Shown: one piece after another, positions 40,661 to 53,800 of the stretch
How positions within the stretch are numbered: the first letter of the stretch is position 1
How the letters are laid out: every line of letters begins with the position of its first letter
DNA from: Cloeon dipterum
Lineage: Eukaryota > Arthropoda > Insecta > Ephemeroptera > Baetidae
Assembly: GCF_949628265.1 (NCBI RefSeq)
Contig: NC_088790.1
Span: forward strand, 26,354,545-26,418,544
Length of the DNA: 64,000 nt
Reading direction: 5' to 3'
Translations under genes and position numbers: made by a program
Notes under the pieces: model-generated
What the model saw: only the letters and a program-made list of their open reading frames with translations
Database searches by the model: none
What the model was told of the DNA's origin: nothing

Positions 40661-43600
40661 TCACTTGAGGTCGAGCAGCATGCTGTGAGGGTTCTCCACG
40701 TATTCCTTCCACTTGTTGGAGAATTTTGCCATGGTAACTCCGTCCAGAACCCGGTGGTCTGCCGCCCAGCTGACGCACATGATGTTGGCCGCGATGACGT
40801 TGCCCTTGGCGTCGAATCTTGGCACCTTCTGGATTTTTCCAATGCCGCCAATCGCCACCTCAGGAGGCAAAATCACCGGTTTGGTGTAGGTGCCGCCAAT
40901 CTGTAAGGAATTCATTGGATTTAATTCTCAAAAAAATACTCTACGCTTATTTTATGGCCTAATAAGACACTACTGCAAACGTCAGATCTCGCCAATTAAT
41001 TTTGTGGCTTTAGGAATAAATTTTGGAGGACACAGTTTGGAATTTAAGTCTTAGAGGCTCTAGATTTGTGGGTTTTTAAGAATCTTGAAAACCAATTTAA
41101 TTTAATTTAAAGGATTTTCTCAAATGATATCAAAGAGATTGATCCGGTCAGTAAAATAAATAAATCTAAATTAATTCACCAGTTGCATAAACCCTAAGTG
41201 TTCGAAGGCGCCAACAGATAGCGCCACCGTAGACTTTCGATTTTAAGTCACTTCCGCTGCGATTTCAGACTCAATCTAGCTACAGTGCATTCTTCAATTA
41301 ATTTGCTATTTTTTGACGTGCTGAAAACCAAAATCGGTTCGGCCAATCGCCGTAGAATCGTGAAAAACTAGTTTTTGAAATAAAAAAATCTTTTCCAATG
41401 TTTCTACGGCGAATGGCTGAACCGATTTTGGTTTTCAGCACGTCAAAAAAAAGCAAATTAATTAAAAAAAAGCAAAATAGCTAGATTGAGTCTGAAATCG
41501 CAGCAAAAATGCCTTAAAACCGCTTAAAACAAAATTTTTAAGAAAGTCTGTGGTTGCGCCATCTGTTGGCGGCTTCAATAACTAAGGGTTTATGCAACTG
41601 GTCAATTCCACTCACAATGCCGATGTTGGAGATGGTGAAAGTGCCTCCGGTGAGGTCCTCCTGCTTCAAGGAGCCCTTCATGCCTGCTTGCATGAGCCGG
41701 TTGAGCTCGGTGGCCACGTCAAAGACGCTCAGGGTCTGCACCCTCTTGATATTCGGCACCACCAGTCCGAGCGGCGTGTCCATGGCGACGCCAATGTTGT
41801 GATCGGCTTTGTAGATGATGTTCTGGCACTCGGCGTCCACCGACGAGTTGATGACTGGGAAGTGCTTCAGCGCCAGGGAGGCCGCCTTGATCAGGAAGGG
41901 CATGTAGGTCAGCTTGACGCCACCTCTGCCGAACGAAGCCTCCTTCAGCTGCTGCCGCACTAACACCAGGTTGTCCACGTTGATCTCGTCGCTGTAGACA
42001 AAGTGCGGGATTTGCTGCGAAGAGGAGAATTTTCAAGTTAAAAATTGAAATTAAGAAGAAAAAAGTAATATTATTAATTAATACAGAAGCAAGTTACATT
42101 GACATTTGAATTCATTAAGTTCAAATACCTCTAAAACGGCACCTTTTTTTGTTTTATTTGGCGAATTTTAATATTTTGAACCTCAGGGTCAAGTCAGGGT
42201 AAGGTTAATTGTTCAATTTAGAACCTGTTGATGCGCCAGAGTAAGTCAAACGCTCTGGAATGTCGTAAAAAAGTCACGAAATGTAACCTAGACCTTTGAC
42301 CTATAATTTTTTTATTGTTATTTCAACATTTGTTCAGGATCAAAAGTTAGGGTGAAGGTGAAAGATTTCGAAATCTAAAAAATTTAATTTTTTTCCAGGG
42401 GTTTTTCAAATGCTCGAAAACTGGGCAACCGACCACTTTTTACCTTTACCAAATCCCATCACCTCTCATTTAGTATTTTGTTTCAGACCAAATTTCCAAC
42501 TCCTCAAAATCCCGTCCAATTGCTCCCCAATCTCACGTAAAACTACAATTTATGCTATATATTCATCAGATAAATTTGAGACTAGATTTTTCATAATTCA
42601 GTTCAGTTGAGATGTCAACAAAGGTTTATCCTATCATGCTTGTAGTTGCTTTGAAAATTTTCTTTTATATCTTAATCATCTATTTTAATGTTATCTACTT
42701 TTAAGAGGTTAAAATAAAATTCTTAGGCAGTGAGCAATTCTGTTTAAATTTGTCTTATCAGCTTAATCACAGCCGTAAAATTGTACATGACATTTTAAAC
42801 TTAAAAGTCATTTGTTTTTTTAACTGAAACAGCAACTGTCGGCATTTATTTTTCATGCAGATTAGAAAAAAAACTAAACAGGGTCGCATTTAGCTTACCA
42901 CCCTATTTTTACCACTCAATTTTTAACAATTATTTGCGCAAGAAATTAATTTGAACATTTTTCCCCTGTGAAAATCTAAAATTTATGCTCGGTGTGGTCA
43001 AAATTGCATTTTTCGGTTTAAATTGTCCCTTGTTTCATGTTTTTTGCAACCCTGAAAGCTCAACTTACCAGAGAGGCAGTCATGGCTTTGGCCATTCCCT
43101 TCATAACACCCTTGATAGGCTCGATTCTGTCTCCTTCAGCCTTGGGGACAACCTTAGGAGGGGCTTTCTTGGCCTCAATGAACGCCAGGATATCTTCCTT
43201 GAGAACCCGTCCACCTTTTCCAGTGCCTTTAATGTCTGTGAGTTGGATCTGAAAGTAATTTGAATTTTTTTAAATTATTCCCTTCTTTTTAAATATTATT
43301 TTATACTTTGTTTTCCATGGCCACCCTTCGGACTGCAGGGGCGGCCAGAGACTTGAAGAGATACGGCATTTGCTCCTCAGGACTAGGAGGGGGCGTTGAG
43401 GATTTCACCTCGCCATCACTGTCTGGAGAAAAATCAAATTACGGATTTTGTAAAATATAATTAATAGCAAGCAATTTACCAGAACTGGATGAAGAGGAGG
43501 AACTGGAGGACTCCTCAGGTTTAACCGTGTCTTCAGAGCCTTCCAACTCGATGTCGACCAAAGGCTGTCCGACCTGAGCGACATCCTCGATTTTGTAGTG

Positions 43601-44010
43601 CAGCTTTTTGATTACTCCGTCGAAGCGGCTGGTGATTGTGACCGAAGCCTTGTCACTTTGCACCTTTCAAAGAGAAACAAATAAACTTGACGAGATCACA
43701 GTCAAAGTGCATACCTCGCAAATGTTATCAAACTGGGCCACTTTCTGTCCAGCCTCGACAAACCACTCCTTGACCGTCACCTCTTTGATGCCTTCGCCAA
43801 TGTCCGAAAGGTTGAATTGCACCGTGGCCAAGAACTGAGGCGACACCCGAAAACACCGAATAATTTGCTTCTGAGTGTATTTTGGCTGAAATATTGGCAC
43901 CATTTTTAACAGATCAGTCAGACAGTCAATTTTAGTGGCGAAATTATTGTCCTTACTAGAAAGACCCCTCTGAGGCCGTGTCCGGCCAGCGAACAGATTC
44001 TAAAGGCCAT
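40661..44010 (-). CDS. DBT: Lipoamide acyltransferase E2 of branched-chain 2-oxoacid dehydrogenase
   Basis: E2 core of the mitochondrial complex that oxidises the 2-oxo acids of Leu, Ile and Val; it moves the acyl group from lipoamide to CoA. Exons from the 5' end: 43957-44010, 43715-43885, 43480-43663, 43307-43422, 43069-43248, 41616-42014, 40661-40900. They total 1344 nt and 447 aa, phases consistent; vertebrate DBT is somewhat longer. Exon 1 ([12 protein letters not shown]...) is basic and acid-free, as expected of a transit peptide. The lipoyl domain covers about residues 27-110, with QSDKAS carrying lipoyl lysine K80. A poly-serine linker follows, then the subunit-binding domain (about 160-195, [12 protein letters not shown]) and the catalytic domain, with DHRVLDG (H417, D421) and [18 protein letters not shown] and [10 protein letters not shown] favour DBT over pyruvate or 2-oxoglutarate E2. 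Without exon 1, a start at 43903 is possible but would lack the leader. Introns hold R1, R4 and R6 repeats. Confidence 0.95.
41175..41606. repeat. R1 palindromic MITE, copy 4 (in last DBT intron)
   Basis: Complete element from TTCACCAGTTGCATAAACCC to GGGTTTATGCAACTGGTCAA, the best-preserved outer ends in the window. Its edge lies about 9 bases from the first intron base of the splice donor at 41615. Confidence 0.85.
42165..42380. repeat. R6 repeat, copy 1 (DBT intron)
   Basis: TCAGGGTCAAGTCAGGG and CTAGACCTTTGACCT followed by TTCAGGATCAAAAG match, in order, the sequences at about 51337 and 51660-51720. It is non-coding and of unknown class. Confidence 0.45.
42879..43054. repeat. R4 MITE, copy 6 (internally deleted, DBT intron)
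   Basis: It has CAGGGTCGCATTTAGC on the left and TTTTTTGCAACCCTG on the right. The middle of the element is missing, leaving about 175 bases. Its right edge is about 14 bases from the donor of DBT exon 5. Confidence 0.75.
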
Positions 44011-44178
44011 TCCGAGGTCGAAGGTTACCCTGAGAACCAAATGCGGCAGAAATGCAAACGAAAGCGAAAGGTACGAGGCGAATTCAAGTGAAATAGAAAA
44101 GAAAACACGACGACGTCGACCGGCCCCTGATCAGCTGGAGCGGCTCGTCTCTCGTCTCTCTTCTCTGCCTGCTCTCTG

Positions 44179-44220
44179 TGACGTCTATTTCGGCCTTGCA
44201 AACCTCGCTCTCTGATTGGC
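44179..44220 (-). promoter_or_regulatory. DBT promoter elements: CRE-like TGACGTC and inverted CCAAT
   Basis: TGACGTC at 44179-44185 and GATTGGC at 44214-44220 (GCCAATC on the gene strand) lie about 170-210 bases upstream of the DBT start codon. They sit in a GC- and pyrimidine-rich block with no TATA box, as is common for housekeeping mitochondrial genes. Confidence 0.45.
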
Positions 44221-44590
44221 CATTTATTTTACGCCAGTGTAGCGCTCAAAACGGTGAAATAATTTGGGAAGAAACTAATTAAATTAAAACCCTAAATATA
44301 TTAAAATATTTTTTGCTCGGATGAGTTGATGGACTTGCGAGTTTTCTGTTATGAATAAATTTCATAACTAAAATCTGCATTATTATTTAATTGCGTGAAA
44401 ACACATTTTAAGCTTTTTATTTATGTCAAGGATTTTAAGCGACGCAAAATTAGAAAAATTCTATATTAGGAAATCGATAAGTTAGATAAGGGCTTAAAAA
44501 TAATAAAAGTATACAATTTATCCAACATAGAAATTTATTAATATAATAGGATCTGTAGAAAAATCATGCCAAATGCAGCCCAAAGTGCAA

Positions 44591-44788
44591 GAGGGTTGCA
44601 AAAACCCGCATTTTTTTAAAATATATGCAGTGCACTGGTAAAAAGCGTTTTTTTTCAATTTTAACGAGTTTCTTTTAATAATTTTAATTATTAGCTGATG
44701 ACTTCGGCTTGAAAAATTGTCAGAGATAAATTTTTGGAGGAATTTATCTCTGATAATTTATAGGAAAAAATCTGCACAGTAGCAGTAA
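44591..44788. repeat. R4 MITE, copy 7 (right end lost)
   Basis: It starts AGGGTTGCAAAAACCCGCAT, continues through GATGACTTCGGCTTG and AATTGTCAGAGATAAATTTT, and ends shortly after ATCTGCACAGTAG. Confidence 0.7.
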
Positions 44789-47700
44789 AGTGCTTCTGAT
44801 AATCAAGGTCACGTAGAGCTGAAGGAAGAAACTTTAACATAAAATTTAATTCAGAGATTGATTTGATTTTTTGGGGGTGGAAAACAGAGAACGAGACACC
44901 GATGGTTAAATTCAGCCAAATTTAATAACTGCTTATTAACAAAAACTTACCTCCTCTCTAGGGGTGAGGGTTGATTTCAACCCCCTCATGAGCTTTTGCA
45001 CTGACATTATTAATTTGTAACTAGACAGTTATTTAAAAGCTTAATTTTCATATAAAATAAGGCACATTTTGGCAATCTCAAAAATAAAATTTTTGTTGCC
45101 TTCGATTGCAGGAATTTGTTTAAATCTGATAAATAATCAAATTTTAGTGACCTTGATCTTTAACGTATGGGGGTTTTTAACGTGACAAAGTTGTTGGTCG
45201 TTTAGTCTAGAACAAATTATCTTTACTCTAACTCTACAATTGCTATAAATCCCAGAAAAAATAAAAAATTTCTATATTGACTAACTTTGAGCCTCTGTAA
45301 AGAGGGCAATTTTTGTAATTCTGACATTATAAGTTTTAGGGTTGACCCAGGGCGTAAATTTCATCAAAATCTGATACCCTTAATGTCAACAGCGGACCCA
45401 TCCTGCCTATTAAATTGAATTTCATGCTAAATTTGATCGAATTAATAGAATTTAAAATTGATTTTGAGGTTATCATAGACGAAATGCTGTATAGGCACAT
45501 GAAATTTTGGAAAATTCTTAACATTAGAAACGTAACATCAGGGCAATCTAAATCGACTATATATTTATTTTAGTTTTCTTCGACATCTTTTCTTGATCAT
45601 TAACCCATTTCCTCTTTAAAAAATAATTAAAATCATCATTTTTGAGCTTGCTATTGCTGATCTAGGGAAAAGAGCATTTTTTTCACTGATGTTAGGGGGA
45701 ACGAGATTTAAATAATTTTCTCCAATTTTTAGCATCATTACTCTTTATTTATTATTACGTCCGAAAATTTCACCGACCGCAGCAGCATAATAGAAATCTG
45801 TAAAAGTATATTTTCCCTTTTCATATCTTCTCATTAGCATCATAAACATAGTCAGAAGGCGATCAATTACCTGGACCGCCGCGTTCGTAAAGAAGTATCG
45901 ACGAGTTATCAGGAGGCAGGCTGCGATTGGTCGCTCGGCGCGCCGAGCAATTTTTCGCGTCGAGGCGGAGATAATGATGGGGCGAGCGCTGCCGTGAATT
46001 GACTTTCCCATTCAATTGGAGCGGCTGCCGCCAACTTTCCTGCTGGATCCTATTATCCTCATTATATGCAGCCGCGGCTCACAAGCAAGTGATCACATAT
46101 TGCATCCAGTATATTTCAATTTGACGCGCATTTTGTCGGCCGTGAAATTCGTTTCTAGGTCATCATTAACGTTAACGCTGCTGGTAGAATAAGCTGCAAG
46201 AGAAGTGCATTACTGGAGAAATGCACAAACACACACACACTCGTTAATTTTGATGTTGCCATATGTGCTACGGCGAGTAATTAGTACTTTTTCTTTATAT
46301 GAATTTTGGTTTAAAAAAAATTGTGGTACAAATCTTGATTTTTTTTTTTGAAACACCTGAATTTTAATTATAGTTCCGGTGAGTAAGAGTGAAATGATAT
46401 GTGGTTTAAAGCAGCAAATTGTGGTTTTGTTGTTATGGTGGCATGAGCAATAGATTGCCTCCATTTCCTCAATTGAATAATAATGATTAATTTATTTGCG
46501 AAACAAAAATACGAAGAACAATAGTTTGTTATAAGAAGTGTGAACTTTTACAGCCAATTTAGGGTTTTATGGTCCCTTGTTTGTTCCATAACGAGCAATA
46601 TTTGATCTAAGCACATTCAGACAGTTGTCCTTCAAAGCGAGATTAATCACGCATGACGTAAAGGTGTGCAAAAACTATTATTTGACACCTCACTCTCGAC
46701 AGTAAAAAATCTACATGATACAAACTCATTCGATCTTTCTATTTTTCATCAATGAGTGATGTGCTTTTTAAACCATTTCTTTTAAAAGACCAGAATAAAT
46801 AATACAGCTTAAACGAGCTCATTTTTTAGGAAAAAAGAACGGGCTTTTATTTCAGATGTCTCGACCTCTCGAAAAAAAAAATCAGTACAAATATTAAATT
46901 GGATCGAGAAAAAGTTGTTGTGCCTTTTTAAATTTGGCCTTTTCTTTCTAAATTCAAGGAAAGAGATAAATTAATTAAAAGGACTGCTCATGCTAGTGAG
47001 GAAATCATTCTTTTTAGACGTCTTACAAGCCATTAGCGCAAGCAGGTTTCCAAATTCCCGATTCTCGTTATTCTACTGCCTTTCATTTGGTACGTATTAT
47101 ACTTGAGAGACATCAACGAGCAGAACTAAACTCTATCTACCATTCTTCGTTACAGATAAAACCTGTTTTCAGCACTGGACGGACTAATTTGAGATTAGGA
47201 TACTTTACAGCTTTAGCCGCTCAAACTGTTAGATTCTGATCAAACCTATAATTTGATTAGCATTTTGTCACGCACGTCACATCGAAAGTAAAACTTGGCA
47301 TGCTGAAAAATTAATGCAAATCGACGAGTCAAAAGAAAAAGCTGTCGACAGGGTCGCTTCTTCAGGTCAGCATCTTTTATTTTATCGCCAGGGCGGAGAC
47401 GAAGTCGTAACATTCACTCGGACACATCACCTACTTTCCAAATACGCATACAGAACACTATCCACATAAACTTTCAAATTTATGCTTACAATGAAAATTA
47501 ATGGATGTTGCGTTGACCCTTTGGCAGGTGCCAAAATGGCAAGACGATGAAACTGGAGCAGCGAAAAGGATTAAATTGATTAAGCAAGAAGTGTACGTGT
47601 CCAGCTCAGGTCTCAAGAGCGACGGGCAAGAATTTTCGCTCGTTGTCATTAGAACTGCTTGCGCAGCAATTTGATAAAGAACATTATTGACCATGTCAAC

Positions 47701-49339
47701 GTCAACGTTGATTCCATCAGGATTAAAAAAGGATAATCCAAATTCTTCTTGGAGAAATTAACACGGAAAAATTACTTGATAATAAATAAGGCGGATAATT
47801 GACACAAGTTTTATCCGGAATACTTTTTAGACGATAGCCTCGCCACTATTTTAAAATTATTTTCCTCCAACAAGAATAATGCTTAAATTTCAATTTAATT
47901 TTAACATCCCGTCTACCATTAGAAGCGGAAAAATTGACAAAAATTGCTTCAGAACTTAATTTTAAACGAGACACTTTATTTTTAAAAATAAATCTTATAA
48001 TAAGAAAGCATGAAAAATTCAGATCTCCTATGCACAAATTAAATTAGCAGGAAAATAAAATTTATGATACGCAATAGAGCTCAAATTAGTACTTTTTGCA
48101 AGGCTACTTCCAATAATTGATTTATTGTGGTCCGATGGGAAACACTTTGATTTTAAAATAAAGTCAATTTCCATAATATAGAAAGAAGAAGAATTTCTGT
48201 TTGCACAATAGGAGAAAATTCCAAACAAGTCTTGAGAATAGACGAAAATTTCCCTCTAATCGGTGCAGATCCGTTTTTCCCACAATTACTCACCTAATTA
48301 CGAATAGAAAACAAGCTGTCGCAGCGAATCATCTTCTATTTTCCTGCTCAATCTGCAAGTCAAAGCAAACTCACGATTTTTAAACGCATGCAAATAATAA
48401 AAAATGCGCGTTTCAGGTAATTGCATATTCACAACGATTTATTTGGAAGGCATTTTCACACACCGACGCTCTTTACCACACGCAAATACATCAGCAGTTT
48501 GTTTTATTTCTAGTGTTTTTTTTTTCACTTTTCATATGTATATCCGTTCATGCGTGTCATATCGAGAGATGCGTGCTGCGGGAGCAGCGCGCATGCAGAT
48601 TAATAACGCGTCGTGTGTAACATAAACTTTCCTCTTCTTCTCCGCGCGCCTGCTATAATCCTTTCACTCGGAATACATATTGTGACGCGACGAGTGCGCA
48701 TATGCGGTTGGCGTCCTCCTTTGAGGTCCACGCGCTCCTCAATCATATCAGAGAAATCACACACACACACATATACAACACTCGCAGAAACGCGCGTGGC
48801 AGATTCTCTCACGTCCTGTGGCACTTTAATAGATATCTCGCTTAATCTAGCAGCACTTTGTTTATAGTTTCTAATTCGCGTTTTTCATAATTACACTTAA
48901 TTTTATGTTACACGTTGATTTTACATAAAACGGTGCAAAATCTGCAGGTTTCCAGGATTTGTCACAACAATGTAGACAGCTTAATTGATGTTCTTTTTTT
49001 ATAAAATTTGTTGGATTGGAATTTTCATTAGGGCAGTGAGATTTAGATGATCAGCTTCTGAATTGGTAATTTAAACCACCGGAAACAATTTGCAATTAGC
49101 CTTTTAAAATTGGCCAAAAATTAAACTTGATTATTCAAGCAGATGAAAAATTTAAAATGATTAAATTAAAAAATTGACTGTGAAAAACCGCAAAGGAATA
49201 ATTTTTGTTTCCTCTGTCATTAAAACAGTCCCAAAAATTAACCGTCCAAATCTCACAGCCCAAAATAATTTGATTTAATTAGTCGTGCAATGCTTTGAAA
49301 TCCATGATGTGATACAGTTATAGCAAAATGAGAGGAATT

Positions 49340-49767
49340 TAAAGAGGAATGATACTGCATAAGCCTGTAAAATGCTTGTTGCCAATGCATAAACTCGTCC
49401 CTTAGGATTCAGTTAAAGCCTAAATTGACCTAAGAAGCACTGTAATTTTTCGAGAAAATTGGCTGGAAAGTTAGCGTGCTTTTCAAATGGTAATGGCTGT
49501 CTCCTTACTTGAAATCCGATTTAATTTCAAAACCAAGAGTTTCCCCAATAAGTGGCATACACCGTTGGACAGATCTCGACGAGAGGAATCTAAATATGCC
49601 AAGAAAATATGTTCAAGCACTGTACATTTTGGAGAAAATTGGCAAAATTTGAATTTTTATGGTAGGAAGGTCAATTTTATTATTGCAAATTGTTTATCGA
49701 TCAATTGTTAATGGCATCTAACAATTTAAATAATTTTCAATTGTTGCCCAGTATCATTCCACTTTAA
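49340..49767. repeat. R3 MITE, copy 3 (complete)
   Basis: It runs from AAAGAGGAATGATACTG to CAGTATCATTCCACTTTA and is closely similar to copy 1 in reverse orientation and to copy 5 in the same orientation. It carries a chance open frame (49487-49711) that recurs in other copies only because the repeat recurs. Confidence 0.82.
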
Positions 49768-50887
49768 ATTATGACGTGAGCATTGAGTCTTTTTTCTGCG
49801 CTTTGAGGTGACAATTGACAGAAACAAATATTTAAAAAGGAGCCTCTCGTGTTGGAGCGTCACAGGTAAAAAAATTTGCTTGTGCTCAATAAAGAATAAT
49901 TAAATCAGGCTGTTTTGTAACTGTAAGCACCGAATTCAGGAGCTGCTCTGCGCTCTACTTTTCCCACTGATTGTGATTTATTTTGGGTGCACGCGCGGAG
50001 ACGTTTAATTTGGCTCGTACAATATATATTTTTTATATAAAGAAGGCATAATGCTCGCTCGTCGAAATATTAACGGTTGCGGATGTGCAAAATACAGCGG
50101 TGCGCCAAGGCGAAAAGATTTTATCTATAACGTGCGGCGCGGCAGGTGTATGCGAAGTGCAAGGCGTGTCAGCTCAAAGCTAATTACAGACTGAAAACTG
50201 ACACGTATTACGACTTTTTGTATGTGCCAGCTTGGAATTTTCACGCTTGTCAATCTTTTCTTCCGAGCGGATGTTGTCTTGTTCAAAGAAAGGAAAGAAA
50301 GGGACTCGAATTGTTCAAGCACCTCAAATGCGTCTGACGGCTAATTTTTTGAAAACAAGAAACTTTTATTATTGCTTTCATTGGACGAGTGAAAACTCGT
50401 TCCCTAATTAATTAATTTAGTAGAGTGCGTTCGGTACTTTTGAAACAAGATGCTGATAAATGAAAGTTTCGCTGACCATAAAATCGACGGCACCTGCATG
50501 CATTCAGCTTTCGTTATTTGCATGTTATCTCGCGCCTGTCTGTGCTTTTATAATCTCGTCAAATTCCTAAATGAAAAAAAATCGACTCCCAGCATTTACA
50601 TATTTCCGGCAGGCACTTCAACCTGCGACTTTCGCCTGTTTCAGCAGAGCAAAAAAATAAATTACAATAATTATAAATGAGCTAATAGGAATATTATAGG
50701 AGATGAGATGAATTTTAAAATAATGAATTAATATGACATTGGTAACATTATATATAGTTCTCGTCCTGATGAACTCCTGCGCACACGCAAATGTTCCCAG
50801 CAGGTCACTCACCACCTTCGAGGCTAAAAAGTTTTATCCTTTCCCTGATTCCAAGGATAATTATATTATGTTTTAGGAGATCTCACG

Positions 50888-53800
50888 TCAGACGAGTCTG
50901 TCGCTGTTGGAGGACCAGAAGATGAAAGTGTCGTGCCGCGAGCTGGAGCTGCCGCTGGCGGACTCATCGATGTCGTCCAGCATGTTGGCCACGTCTAGGC
51001 TGCGTCTCTGAAGGGAATCTGCTTCGTCTGCGTGAAGCACCAAGGAGGAACCTGCCGAGCTGGACGAGTCCGCGTGATCAGACTCTCGGTGCCGGCTTTC
51101 TATGTGAACCTTTTCAGGCAGAGAAAAAGGGATGAGGGATGCAATTTGGTTAAAATATTTCATTTTATTCGTTTTAATGAGAAAATTAAAAATGTTTTAA
51201 CCGTATAACTTTCGTAAAACATCATTTCGTTAGCTGGTCACGAAATAAGATTTTTGAAAAATTTCATAAATGGGTTTTCAGAAGAAAAAGACACCAAGTT
51301 TGAAGAAATTGCTTGGAAATTTTCGAAATTTTGATCTCAGGGTCACGTCAGGGACAGACCCTGAAGGTCAATTTTTACCTTCATAGGTCCACCCTAGGCC
51401 CTTTTGATGTGTCTAAGCAAATTAAATACGAAAAAAATACACTTGACGAACGAGAGGCGAACTGCGCATGCGCGATCAAGCAGGTACGAGCCGGTTTTTG
51501 AACTTCAAATTCAAATTGCAGCTAAACTGTCGCGATTACACCTATGAAACTTGGTGGGCTTGTGCAGAATTTCACGGGCTACATTTCAGCCCTGAGCCCC
51601 GAAAAAATCGAATGGAGCAATCGTCCCTTAATTTTGAATTTTCTGATAAAGGTCGCGAAAGGTGACCTTGACCTTTGACCTGCGAATTTTTTGTAAATTG
51701 AAAAGTTTTTCAGGATTGAAAAGCAGGTCGGACAGTGAAAATTTCAAGGTGATATCTCAACCCAGTCAAGAGTTACAGTTCACCTTTTCGTAACGGTATT
51801 CGTTTTTCGGGGATTTTTGAGACACCGAAAAATAGGGAACACCCCCTTTCCCAAGCTTCAAACTTGGAATGTCACCATCTTTAACAAGTACCTTTTAAGC
51901 AAATATAATTGTCGCCTAAAAATTTAAATGCCAAAAAATCGACCTACAAATTCGCGGAGAACTGCTCAATTGAAGACCAAAAAATATAAAAGTACCTGGA
52001 TCTGGTCAAAGTCTGCCACTTCGCCGTTGAGGCTGGAATGGTTGACCTTTGGCGTGGGGAAGGCCATGCCCTGACCGTGCAGGGACAGGGCGGTGGGGCG
52101 GCCGTTGAACCAGGAGCCCAGCTTGTGCGTGGAGGCCATCTGCGAGTGCGAGTTCATCAGGTTGATGAGCCGCTGCGGCAGCTGGAGGGACGACGCACCC
52201 ACCGAGTGTTCGGAGGACACGTCGGACGTCGACTCGGTGCCCGGCGGCCGCGGCGGCTGCCGCATCTTGAGCACGAGCAGCACGACGGCCAGCGTGAGCA
52301 CCGACAGGCCGCAGCAGGTGCCGACCACGATGTACGCGACGCCCTCCGCCTCCAGCCACGAGTCGTCGTCGCGCCGCGGCGCCCACGCCCGACGCACGGC
52401 CGTCGTCCCGGCGCTCGCCGACGTCGTCCACACCACCGTCGGCGTCGGAGTGGGCGTTTTCGGCCGCGGACGAGCCGTCGTCGGCCGGCGTGTCGTCGTT
52501 TTTACGGTGGTGGCGGGCACGGCCGGGACTGCAACCTGCGTCGTGAATATTATCGGGGGCTGTGTCGGGGGCGCTGGGGGTGTGATTGTCGGCGCCGGGG
52601 GCGGTGGGGTCGTTGACGCGTCGTCGTAGTAGTATTCGTCCTCTTCGCCGTCGTCTTCGTCCTCACCTTCCTCCGGCTCGATGTAGAATTGATTCTGAAA
52701 TTAAATTTAAAGTGGATTAATAGGGCGATCCGACAGTTGAAAATATTTCGAGTTATTGGATGCAAAATCGAAAATTTGCAAAAAATGACCTTGCTACAGT
52801 AAAAATTCAAATTTTCTCCAAAATTTCCAGCGCTTGACCACATTTTCTTGACAGATTTCGATTCCTCTCGTCGAGATCTGTCCAACAAACCTTTTAGGGA
52901 AACTCTTTTCTGTGAAATAAAATATGATTTCAAGTAAGGAGACAGTCATCACCATTTTCGGCCAATTTTCTCAAAAATTTAGCTTAGGTTAATTTTGGCT
53001 TCAACTGAATCCTTAAGGAGTTCATGCATTGGCAACAACCACCAGGATTTTTTAGTTGCAATCCTCTTTAATTACGCGGGATGAGAATTTCTTCAGTGCT
53101 TCGAGCATAACATTAAGAAAAATCCAGCCAATTCATTTGATTTATAAAACATTTTTAAGTTTTAGATAGTAAAAATTAATATATTTTGCGAGTGTTAAAA
53201 ATCTAAAAACTATTTTTAATTTGAGTAATTGCTTCTTTGATCTTTATAAACTATTTCATTGTATTTTTATTTTAAAAATAGGATATTTACAAAATCTAAA
53301 TTTTGGTTGCACTAAAAAGGAAGTAAAAATACTAGAGAGACATAAATTTAAATAGCTGCATGTTCAATGTGTATCACAGTTAATGATATCGATGATAATT
53401 CAGATGTTTCATAAGTTGGGTGTTTTGTCTCAACGGTTTTTTTTCGATTGGATAATCAAAATGCTTGGAGCGAAAATTATTATAAATTATATGCCACAAT
53501 TTAAATTATAAAAATCTATCCTGATGACCGATGAAAATTATTTACCTCGAATTTTTCTTTTACTTAAAAAAGCAAACTGTGCAAAATTCATTTGAGAAAA
53601 TTTGATTTACATGCCAACAGTGAATAACATTTCACATTGTTGGCTATAGTAAGTGGTTCATTTTTGTGGTTCTAGGTTTTGTGTAATTTAGCAACAGTTT
53701 ATTATTATTGAATTTGTCAAATTTATCGAAAAATTAAAACGGGGTTTCAATTATTTTTCCGCTTGATTTGTGCAAATATGAGGTAATTTTCGCTTCTGGG

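Larger units (their letters stand above)
44011..50887. other. Spacer between DBT and the type I membrane protein gene
   Basis: It begins with the DBT promoter. I see no supportable exon. GC-richer, repeat-free islands lie at about 45740-46090, 47010-47720, 48380-48880 and 49960-50350. A short AC repeat sits at 46224-46240 and another at 48758-48775. R4 and R3 copies are listed separately. Confidence 0.5.

Noticed and set aside
47458..47694. Minus-strand frame containing CHFGTC, like the ring of adrenomedullin
   Set aside because: The similarity is six residues. There are no dibasic cleavage sites around it, no proper amidation signal and no signal peptide.
49487..49711. Frame shared with 14078-14371 and 58441-58650
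   Set aside because: It lies wholly inside R3 MITE copies and recurs only because the element does; stop positions differ between copies.
51996..52694. Long plus-strand frames (178-192 codons) over this region
   Set aside because: Antisense to exon 2 of the membrane protein, whose minus-strand frame has a clear transmembrane segment and proper splice sites.
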